NCBI GenBank assembly: GCA_003990705.1
Contig: AP018318.1
Coordinates: 2,297,501-2,361,500 of the forward strand
DNA: 64,000 bases
From: Nostoc sp. HK-01
GTDB taxonomy: Bacteria > Cyanobacteriota > Cyanobacteriia > Cyanobacteriales > Nostocaceae
Direction: 5' to 3'
Shown here: one piece after another, positions 57,388 through 64,000 of the stretch
How the letters are laid out: the number at the start of each line of letters is the position of its first letter
How positions within the stretch are numbered: the first letter of the stretch is position 1
Program-made: the position numbers and the translations under genes
The notes under the pieces: model-generated
What the model saw: only the letters and a program-made list of their open reading frames with translations
The model's database searches: none
What the model was told of the DNA's origin: nothing

Positions 57388-57585
57388 TTAGTAAGCCAAG
57401 GTTTCTAAAGTTTCTCTTAAATACTTTTGTACTTGTTGATCCAGGCGCAGACCTTGTAATTGGGCATCACGTTCTAGTTGCCAACTTTGGAAACCGGAAC
57501 TGGCAGCGATCGCACATTTAAGGCTGTACCAAATTTCGGTATCAGCGGGATATTGGTAATTACTAGCAGCAGGAGTTGGAGTCAT
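57388..57585 (-). CDS. Small conserved hypothetical protein
   Basis: 65 residues: TPTPAASNYQYPADTEIWYS, LKCAIAASSGFQSWQLERDA, QLQGLRLDQQVQKYLRETLE. Soluble, acidic, with an aromatic N-terminal half and a helical C-terminal half. Typical protein-coding composition and a plausible ATG; similar small proteins are conserved in filamentous cyanobacteria as I recall. No domain recognised and function unknown. Confidence 0.65.
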   Translation of the reverse strand: MTPTPAASNYQYPADTEIWYSLKCAIAASSGFQSWQLERDAQLQGLRLDQQVQKYLRETLETLAY

Positions 57586-57697
57586 AGTCCCTTATTCCTC
57601 AACTTTAACAGTTATGGCAGTTTTCGTTTTGAGCGAATACAAACCTGCCCTGGTGAGACAGTGTATACTCTGCGAAATATTTATTAGGTTCTAATGT

Positions 57698-58327
57698 TTA
57701 GGGCTGCTGCGAGTTTCTATTGATCCCGATTAAGGATTGAAACAACCTGGGTAAAATTTGATTAACTTGCACCCCTAAAATAGTGAAATCATGCTTGATA
57801 TTATCTAAAGATAACGGTTCTAGGGCAGCAAATTCTGTGTCATTAGTCACTAAAATTCTTGCCACACTCACGGGAACTTGTAAAAATAAGTTACTTGCTA
57901 AAAAAGCTAAAGCAGCCAACACTAAGCCTAAGCCACGCCACTGCGGCAAAAAGCTGACTAAATGTTGCACTTGGGGAACAACTTTGTAAAGCTGCCACAG
58001 CACCACAGTTAATATTATTGCTGTAACTAGGGAAAGTACCCGGTTTAACTTAGTATTAATTAAACAAAGTATCTTACGCTGTTGCTCGGTCAAATTTTCG
58101 GGTTTGAGCGCTATGCCTAAAAGAGAATATATATAAAATGGACGACGTAGCTGCATCCATAACAGTGGGGTAACGCCTATGGTGGCTACTAATAATAACT
58201 CTCCCCACACTGGTAAGAGTGGCTCACCTATAGCTAAGAATAATAGGCACAACACCAAAAAAATTGGCAGTGCTGCTAATCCAGCAATGTGAATCCACAA
58301 TATAGGTTCAGAGCGAAACGAGGACAT
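57698..58327 (-). CDS. Low-complexity-tail membrane protein
   Basis: 209 residues with about four transmembrane segments: ILWIHIAGLAALPIFLVLCL, LLPVWGELLLVATIGVTPLL, VLSLVTAIILTVVLWQLYKV and GLGLVLAALAFLASNLF. A cytoplasmic/soluble C-terminal part follows (LSLDNIKHDFTILGVQVNQI). The conserved motif MQLRRPFYIYSLLGIALKPE between the second and third helix recurs in cyanobacterial relatives. It lies just downstream of infB on the same strand in cyanobacterial genomes, as here (gap 191 bases with short repeats). Function unknown. Confidence 0.75.
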   Translation of the reverse strand: MSSFRSEPILWIHIAGLAALPIFLVLCLLFLAIGEPLLPVWGELLLVATIGVTPLLWMQLRRPFYIYSLLGIALKPENLTEQQRKILCLINTKLNRVLSLVTAIILTVVLWQLYKVVPQVQHLVSFLPQWRGLGLVLAALAFLASNLFLQVPVSVARILVTNDTEFAALEPLSLDNIKHDFTILGVQVNQILPRLFQSLIGINRNSQQP

Positions 58328-58518
58328 ATTAAAAGTGCTGAGTGCTGAAGTAAATCAGTCAACAGTGAACAGTGATAAAAGGTATTTAAACTGATAACTG
58401 ATAACTGTTAAAAGTGCTGAGTGCTGAGTTTAAATTTTCAGTTTTGAGTGTGGAACTAACTTATTTTCAGTTCAACACACTTAAACGTTGACTTGAACTC
58501 AGCACTTAGTGTTGACCA
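58328..58518. repeat. Short-repeat spacer after infB
   Basis: Contains two copies of aaaagtgctgagtgctga, tandem actgataactgataactg, and an imperfect inverted repeat gtgtggaact...agttcaacac that could terminate infB transcription. Confidence 0.55.
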
Positions 58519-61500
58519 CTATCTTGTCAATGTGAGAGTACGGCGTTTCGTAACCATCTGGTAGGCTTCAATAATGTCGCCTTCAACCCAGTCATGGAAT
58601 TTGTCTACGTTAATACCGCATTCATAACCAGCATTGACTTCACGAGCATCTTCTTTGATCCGTTTGAGGGAGTCAAGAACACCTTCGTAAACAATTTTTC
58701 CGCCACGACGCACACGCAGTTTGCAGTTACGCACCAGCTTGCCAGATTGGACATAACAACCAGCAACGGCTCCTTTACCAACAGGGAAGACAGCACGGAC
58801 TTCGCACTGACCAAGAGGTTCTTCAACCAACTCTGGTTCCAACAGACCTTCTAAGGCTCCTTGGATATCTTCGAGGAGTTTATAGATAATGTTATACTCC
58901 CGGACATCTACACCTGCTTCATCAGCGGCTTGTCTTGCGCCACTGGCGTAGGTGGTGTTAAAGCCAATAATGACTGCGCCACTGGCAGCAGCTAAGTCAA
59001 TATCTGTTTGGGTAATTTCTCCAGCCGATGCTAACAGCATCCGGATTTGCACTTCGTTTTGGGGTATTTGCTTGAGCGAACCAACGATCGCTTCGACAGA
59101 ACCTTGCACGTCGCCTTTCAAGATTAAGTTGAGTTCTTTCAACTCGCCTTCTTGTGCTTGAGCCGACAAAGTTGTGAGTGTGACACGTCCCTGTAACAGT
59201 CGTGACAAGCGTTGTTTGTCGGCGCGATCGCCTGCAATACTCCGAGCTTCTTTTTCGTTCTCGAAGACCTCAAAGTCATCCCCGGCTGCGGGTACATCAC
59301 TTAAGCCTAGTACCTCAACGGCAAAGGAAGGTGAAGCTGCATCAACTCTGCGGCCTCGGTCATCAACCATTGCCCGAACTTTCCCAAAGGCTGAACCGGC
59401 AACGAGCATATCTCCGACGTGCAGAGTCCCGTTCTGAATTAACAAGGTAGCAACTGCTCCCTTAGCTTTATCCAGGTGGGCTTCAATTACGGTTCCTTTC
59501 GCTAGGCGATCGGGGTTGGCAGATAGTTCGCCAACTTCTGCGACTAACAGAATCATTTCCAGAAGGGTATCTAGGTTTTCACCTTTAATTGCACTGACTG
59601 GAACCATGATGGTTTCACCACCCCATTCTTCTGGAGTTAAACCATAATGGGTGAGTTCTTGTTTAACTCTGTCTGGTTGTGCGCCTTCTTTGTCAATTTT
59701 GTTAATTGCGACGACAATTGGCACTTCTGCGGCTTGAGCGTGGCTGATGGCTTCCACTGTTTGGGGACGCACACCATCATCTGCTGCCACTACCAAAATG
59801 GCGATGTCTGTTACCCTAGCGCCTCGCGCCCGCATAGCGGTAAAGGCTTCGTGACCAGGAGTATCTAAAAATACGATCTGATGGAGCTTACTATCATGTT
59901 CGATGTCCACATGGTAGGCACCGATGTGTTGGGTAATACCCCCAGCTTCTCCTGCCGCGACTTTGGTTTTGCGAATCGAGTCAAGTAGAGTAGTTTTACC
60001 GTGGTCTACGTGACCCATAATGGTCACGACAGGCGGACGACGAATGAGATGTTCTAAATCTGCCACGTCGATCATTTCTGTGATCTTACGTGCTTCTGCC
60101 TCTGGTTCGGCGGTTTCAACTTCTACTTCTAGCTCTTTACCCACCAAGGTAATGGTTGGGATATCTAGATTTTGAGTAATGCTTACCGCCATACCTTTGA
60201 GGAACAGGATTTTTACAATCTCTGTATCCGCAACTGCTAATTCGTTGGCGAGTTCTTGCACTGTCAGCGGGCCTGTCACCACGATTTTTTCTGGACGATC
60301 GCGTTTTGGCTCTGCTTCTTGACGACGGTTTTGCTCACCACGATTAGAATGACTAGCTTTTTTATTCGCTCTAGAAGTTGGAGCGGCGATCGCTGCTGCA
60401 ATTACAGGCTGTGCAGGTCGCGCTGCTTTTGGTTTTGGTGGACGAGCTATAGAAAGACTGGCCTGGATAGTAGTAGGGATATCTAGACCTTCTTCATCTA
60501 GAAGATCATCATCTTCAAAGTCATCATCCAGGATTGGTTTGACCCGCTTACCTTTGGGGCCGCCCTTGCCTGCTTTTTCTTTAACTTCGTCAATTATTTC
60601 CTCTTCTTGCCATTTTTTCCCACCTTTGGCTAGACGAGGCGGTGTTGGCCGTTTCAAGTCTAAGAGATCTGGAACTACAGCATCATCATCGACTCCGATT
60701 TTTGCTGTTGCTCCGGCTGCCGGTCTGCTAGGTGGGGTAGCAAGTGGGGCTGCTGCTTGTTCTGTGGAACGTACTGGTCTTTGAGGACGTGGCCCGTCTG
60801 AGGAGCCTGCTCCTGGGGGTCGGTTCGTCCGTTGCTCTGGTTTAACAGGCCCAGGGGTCGGACGACTTTGTTTGGGCGCTGGTGCTTGTCCTGCTTCTGT
60901 TGGAGCCTGAGAAGGTTTACCAGCCTTAGTCGGTTTCACCTGGTCGCGATCGCGTTTGAGGATCGGTTTGTCTGCTGAACTGGACAGACCACTAATTGAG
61001 GCTTGTTCTGCCTCTGGTCTGGCCGGTGGGGCAGATAATTGCGGTTTTTGCGGTTTTTCTGGCCTTTGCTTGTGCGAAGGCGCTTTTTCTGGCTTTTCCG
61101 CTGCTATATTTTCTGCTACTTGCGTATTCGGTTTTGGGGGTGCGTCTGTGACAGCAGGTGCTTGTGAGTTCTCAGACTGATTCCGGGGTACAGGTCGGGT
61201 TGGTGCCGTCGGCTTCATGGATGAGACTGGTGTAGCGAAGGGCCGTGGAGGTGCTGGAGAATTGACTTCAGAAGAAGCAAATTGAGTATTAGTAGCAACT
61301 GATGCCTCTGGGGCATTGGTGTTAGGATTTCTCAATATTTTGGGTTTACGAATTTCCAAAATTTGTTGTTTGTGTGGTGGTGCAGGTCGGCTATGAGAGC
61401 CAGTTTGGTGTGAATTTGGTTTGTTGGTGGTTGTTCCTAGTTCTCTTTTAGGTGTTCCATTCGTTACTGCCAATTTTTCGGCAGCCGTCCGGATATGTTC

Positions 61501-61635
61501 TGCCTCTGATTCTGAAATAGTGCTGCTATGGCTTTTGACCGCAATATTGAGCTGGTCGCAAATTGCTAATAGCTCTTTGTTATCCAAATTCAATTCCTTT
61601 GATAATTCATAGATTCTAACTTTGCCGTTGTTCAT
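58519..61635 (-). CDS. infB: Translation initiation factor IF-2
   Basis: 1038 residues. It starts [20 protein letters not shown] (IF-2 N-terminal module), followed by about 380 residues of Pro/Ala/Lys/Arg-rich disordered sequence. A second IF-2N module is at about residues 455-510 ([20 protein letters not shown]). The GTPase domain follows with G1 [11 protein letters not shown] near 540, G2 [12 protein letters not shown]3 [16 protein letters not shown]4 NKIDKEGA and G5 [10 protein letters not shown]. Domains II, III and IV close the protein ([20 protein letters not shown], then GPGSVEA-like and [13 protein letters not shown]). It positions fMet-tRNA on the 30S subunit. A gggg-purine Shine-Dalgarno precedes the ATG. 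Part of nusA-ylxR-infB. Confidence 0.98.
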   Translation of the reverse strand: MNNGKVRIYELSKELNLDNKELLAICDQLNIAVKSHSSTISESEAEHIRTAAEKLAVTNGTPKRELGTTTNKPNSHQTGSHSRPAPPHKQQILEIRKPKILRNPNTNAPEASVATNTQFASSEVNSPAPPRPFATPVSSMKPTAPTRPVPRNQSENSQAPAVTDAPPKPNTQVAENIAAEKPEKAPSHKQRPEKPQKPQLSAPPARPEAEQASISGLSSSADKPILKRDRDQVKPTKAGKPSQAPTEAGQAPAPKQSRPTPGPVKPEQRTNRPPGAGSSDGPRPQRPVRSTEQAAAPLATPPSRPAAGATAKIGVDDDAVVPDLLDLKRPTPPRLAKGGKKWQEEEIIDEVKEKAGKGGPKGKRVKPILDDDFEDDDLLDEEGLDIPTTIQASLSIARPPKPKAARPAQPVIAAAIAAPTSRANKKASHSNRGEQNRRQEAEPKRDRPEKIVVTGPLTVQELANELAVADTEIVKILFLKGMAVSITQNLDIPTITLVGKELEVEVETAEPEAEARKITEMIDVADLEHLIRRPPVVTIMGHVDHGKTTLLDSIRKTKVAAGEAGGITQHIGAYHVDIEHDSKLHQIVFLDTPGHEAFTAMRARGARVTDIAILVVAADDGVRPQTVEAISHAQAAEVPIVVAINKIDKEGAQPDRVKQELTHYGLTPEEWGGETIMVPVSAIKGENLDTLLEMILLVAEVGELSANPDRLAKGTVIEAHLDKAKGAVATLLIQNGTLHVGDMLVAGSAFGKVRAMVDDRGRRVDAASPSFAVEVLGLSDVPAAGDDFEVFENEKEARSIAGDRADKQRLSRLLQGRVTLTTLSAQAQEGELKELNLILKGDVQGSVEAIVGSLKQIPQNEVQIRMLLASAGEITQTDIDLAAASGAVIIGFNTTYASGARQAADEAGVDVREYNIIYKLLEDIQGALEGLLEPELVEEPLGQCEVRAVFPVGKGAVAGCYVQSGKLVRNCKLRVRRGGKIVYEGVLDSLKRIKEDAREVNAGYECGINVDKFHDWVEGDIIEAYQMVTKRRTLTLTR

Positions 61636-62100
61636 CCACTCTTCCCCTTTAATTTACAGTTTTTTGGCGGATGGTTGCCTGGGTGTGCGACATCTCCATC
61701 CTTAGATCACTGTTTTTCGGTTGCCCTTGGTAATTTTGCCGGTGCCTCCAATCAGGAAAGAGAGATGTTTCGGGTTAACGTTGGCATCTACGCCAAAAAT
61801 GGCGGTTGATTGGCTCCCATAAAAAGTTTTTCTGAGAACTTTTGATGCCGAACTGCGCCTGAGCGCTACCAGGTTGCCATTCTGTAGTTTTTTGTTTTGC
61901 TGATTCTGAGTCTTCCACAACACAATCGAGTAAAACTTTGTGGGAGTATTGCTTCGTTCCTTTTTAAATTAAAGAGCCGCTTGCTGACTACACCCATCTA
62001 CTATTTTGGCACTAACCCCAACAATTGCAGAGGGTGTATCTTTGGCACGAGTAGTTCGGCTTTCGTTACAATCCTCTGGGGATTACCACCACCAAGTTTT
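61636..62100. other. Gap between ylxR and infB
   Basis: 465 bases on the infB side of ylxR. An open minus-strand frame at 61702-61923 (73 codons, QNGNLVALRRSSASKVLRKT onward) is somewhat protein-like but has no family I recognise. The gap more probably serves as the infB leader. No RNA motif recognised. Confidence 0.4.
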
Positions 62101-62376
62101 TCAACCTGATATTTGATTTTGGTGATGACTTGGAGCTAGACGTTGCCACAATGTTTGATACAGTGCTTCTGGCACTGATGCTTGTAGCGATCGCCCTAAT
62201 CTATTCTTTTTGTTTGCCGCTTGCAAGCAAGTTGCTTGCGGACAAATATAGGCAGAACGCCCCATGCCCTCATCTAATTGTACCTTTCCCGATGGAAAGA
62301 CGCGGACAATCCGCCAAAAGTCTTGCTTCAAGCCGACTTTGCGGCAACTAATACAACGCCGATAATTCGGTTTCAT
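62101..62376 (-). CDS. ylxR: YlxR family RNA-binding protein (DUF448)
   Basis: 91 residues. Pattern of the family: PNYRRCISCRKVGLKQDFWR with C..C, then IVRVFPSGKVQLDEGMGRSA, YICPQATCLQAANKKNRLGR. The GRSAYICP box and the R..R.C..C start are diagnostic. The small basic protein probably binds RNA and sits between nusA and infB in many bacteria; it may modulate ribosomal or RNase P RNA. Here it lies 235 bases behind nusA on the same strand. Confidence 0.92.
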   Translation of the reverse strand: MKPNYRRCISCRKVGLKQDFWRIVRVFPSGKVQLDEGMGRSAYICPQATCLQAANKKNRLGRSLQASVPEALYQTLWQRLAPSHHQNQISG

Positions 62377-62401
62377 CAGTTTTTTATAGGCATGAAGTCA
62401 A

Positions 62402-62440
62402 ATAATTTTTGATTTTTGATTTTTGATTTTGGATTTACCC
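62402..62440. repeat. Dispersed gattttg-type AT repeat
   Basis: tttttgatttttgattttgg and ggatttaccccattgataaa after ylxR. Related copies lie at about 303-330, 13041-13088, 53189-53215 and 53281-53325, all intergenic. The copy at 13041 continues ttagattgaccccacagata, sharing the t-accccA-ttgataaa end. A dispersed non-coding family is indicated. Confidence 0.6.
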
Positions 62441-62611
62441 CATTGATAAATTTTGTTTTTTTATTGATTGCATCAGAAAATTATCGGTCAACAGTTTTAT
62501 AGGAAAGTCCAGCTAGTATAGCTAACTTTTGACTTGTACCTCATTTTTTCTCAAGTAATTATTAAACTTTGACTGAGGTAAATATTAGCAGAACTGTCCC
62601 AAGCTCATAAA

Positions 62612-63928
62612 TTACTCTTCGTCACCCGGATCAAAAGAGTCGTCATCTAATAATTCTTGTTGGTTTTGCTCCTCAAATTCGTCTAATTCCATATCATCAT
62701 CTTCTAGTTCCATGTCATCCTCCTCTAGTTCCATTTGTTCTTGTTCTAGTTGAGCTTTAGCACGAGCAGCTGCAAACCTTGTATCTTCGCCTGCATAGTC
62801 ATACTTGGCTTTATCTTTAATATCAATTTTCCAACCAGTGAGGCGGGCTGCTAGACGCACGTTTTGTCCTTCTTTGCCAATTGCCAAACTCAGTTGATCT
62901 TCGGCTACTAATACGTGAGTTTGCCGCGTTTCTGGATCCATCAGCCGGACTTCATCGACTCTCGCTGGACTCAAGGCGTTGGCGATATATGTAGCTGGGT
63001 CTGGAGACCAACGAATTACGTCAATTTTTTCACCACGTAGTTCATTCACTACTACTTGGATTCTTGATCCTCGTGCGCCAATACAAGCACCTACAGGGTC
63101 AACATCTCGATCTAAGGTATCTACAGCGATTTTAGTCCGGGGGCCGACGTATCGAGATGGGGGATTAGCTTCTCGCGCTACAGCGACTATCCGCACTACT
63201 TCGTCTTCAATTTCTGGGACTTCGTTGGCAAACAAATAAACTACCAACCCAGCATCAGCGCGGGATACTAACAGTTGCGGCCCTCTTTGCTGACCTTGAG
63301 AAACTTTTTTCAGGTATACCTTAAAGGTGGCATTAGCTCGATAATTATCGTTTGGTAGCTGTTCTCGCTTGGGTAATTCAGCTTCGACTTCTGGCTGACC
63401 AAAGGTACTGCTAACAGCCAAAATTACCGATTGTCTCTCAAATCGCAGAACTCTGGCTTGCAGTACAGTTCCTTCTAAATCTTGGAACTCTTCCTGCACC
63501 ATCTGGCGTTGTTGATCCCGTAATTTTTGCGCCAGGACTTGCTTGGTTTGCATGGCGGCCATGCGACCGAATTCTCCTTGGTCGGGGGTGACATCCAAGA
63601 CGACAGAATCGCCTAATTGAGCTTCTGGGGCGACTTGTTGCACTTCGTCTAAAGAAATTTGATGGTCGGTGTTACTAACTTCTTCAACGATGGTTTTTGT
63701 GGAGAGAACGCGAAATCCTTCGTCATCAATATCGAGTTCTACTTCAAAATTATCAAAATAATCTTCATCAAATTGCTTGCGTTCTAAATTTTGAGCGCGA
63801 CGATAACGTTCATACCCTTTCAGCAGTGCTTCTCTAATCGCCGCTTGAACTGCTAAACGAGGTAAGTTTCGCTCACGACTAATACTTTCAATTAATTCTT
63901 TTAATCCTGGTAGACTAACCATTGACAT
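62612..63928 (-). CDS. nusA: Transcription termination/antitermination factor NusA
   Basis: 438 residues from the ATG at 63928, chosen because AAAGGAG lies 7 bases upstream; a TTG at 63934 and a further ATG at 63922 are less suited. Domains: N-terminal RNAP-binding part (LKELIESISRERNLPRLAVQ), S1 domain (LEGTVLQARVLRFERQSVIL), and two KH domains containing KIAVDTLDRDVDPVGACIGA with RGSRIQVVVNELRGEKIDVI and LSLAIGKEGQNVRLAARLTG. The C-terminal tail is very acidic with repeated MELEDDD-type units instead of the acidic repeat domains seen in E. coli. NusA controls pausing and termination. First gene of the nusA-ylxR-infB run on the minus strand; rimP is probably just outside the window. Confidence 0.97.
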   Translation of the reverse strand: MSMVSLPGLKELIESISRERNLPRLAVQAAIREALLKGYERYRRAQNLERKQFDEDYFDNFEVELDIDDEGFRVLSTKTIVEEVSNTDHQISLDEVQQVAPEAQLGDSVVLDVTPDQGEFGRMAAMQTKQVLAQKLRDQQRQMVQEEFQDLEGTVLQARVLRFERQSVILAVSSTFGQPEVEAELPKREQLPNDNYRANATFKVYLKKVSQGQQRGPQLLVSRADAGLVVYLFANEVPEIEDEVVRIVAVAREANPPSRYVGPRTKIAVDTLDRDVDPVGACIGARGSRIQVVVNELRGEKIDVIRWSPDPATYIANALSPARVDEVRLMDPETRQTHVLVAEDQLSLAIGKEGQNVRLAARLTGWKIDIKDKAKYDYAGEDTRFAAARAKAQLEQEQMELEEDDMELEDDDMELDEFEEQNQQELLDDDSFDPGDEE

Positions 63929-63939
63929 AAGCAATCTCC

Positions 63940-64000
63940 TTTAAAAATTAAGGAATAAGGAGTAGGAAGTAGGAAAAAGCATTAGTAACTAGGGATTAGA
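63940..64000. repeat. Short tandem repeats upstream of nusA
   Basis: Plus-strand reading shows ggaataaggagtaggaagta and ggaaaaagcattagtaactaggg, degenerate 7-base units of the class seen elsewhere in the window, continuing to the edge. Confidence 0.55.

Noticed and set aside
61702-61923. 73-residue frame between ylxR and infB
   Set aside because: Some protein-like composition, but no L7Ae/YlxQ features and no other family; nusA-ylxR-infB is complete without it.

Overview
The window comes from a filamentous cyanobacterium, most likely a Nostocales member (Nostoc/Anabaena/Calothrix type). The HIP1 palindrome GCGATCGC recurs throughout. RNA polymerase beta' is split into rpoC1 and rpoC2, with the long cyanobacterial insertion in rpoC2. 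There is a SasA clock kinase with a KaiB-like sensor, and heptamer-type short tandem repeats lie in many intergenic gaps. No plasmid or phage backbone is seen, so this looks like ordinary chromosome with a few mobile or degenerate patches.

Layout. 1-199: start of polyphosphate kinase (minus strand, cut by the window edge). 335-6839 (minus): a four-gene chaperone-usher-like locus with two small exported subunit candidates, a PapD-like chaperone and a very long usher-like outer-membrane protein; this is the most unusual functional unit here. 7291-14656: sensor histidine kinase, DUF2267 protein, an exported protein with exact 87-bp repeats, a membrane-anchored helical-repeat protein, Hsp33 and a small conserved protein. 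14700-18879 (minus): ankyrin protein, two Uma2-type nuclease-fold proteins, a universal stress protein and hisD. 19430-20580: rpsT and tatD. 21304-30772: rpoB-rpoC1-rpoC2, ending at a strong terminator, followed by a GIY-YIG protein. 31496-40752 (minus): two tandem exported TPR-CHAT (caspase-like) genes. The upstream copy is split by a 1506-bp insertion sequence with 7-bp target duplications; removing the element and one duplication restores one reading frame.

40753-46313: a repeat-rich gap, a small conserved unknown, an Rpn/DUF2887-type nuclease-fold protein, a membrane Ser/Thr kinase and sasA. 46314-48219: a gene-poor gap of about 1.9 kb. 48220-58327: two SLH-domain proteins, a DUF4360 protein, a DUF3493 protein, tRNA-Thr(CGT), an M42 peptidase, a class II aldolase, a PEP-CTERM GDSL hydrolase, a 48-codon HTH remnant and small conserved proteins. 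58519-63928 (minus): nusA-ylxR-infB, the conserved transcription/translation cluster; rimP, often found upstream of nusA, is not inside the window.

How they fit together: the housekeeping blocks (rpo operon, nusA-ylxR-infB, rpsT, hisD, hslO, tRNA) are separated by envelope and signalling genes. The accessory signal is concentrated in the chaperone-usher locus and in the TPR-CHAT/IS region. All functional statements are from sequence reading and family knowledge; no searches were run.
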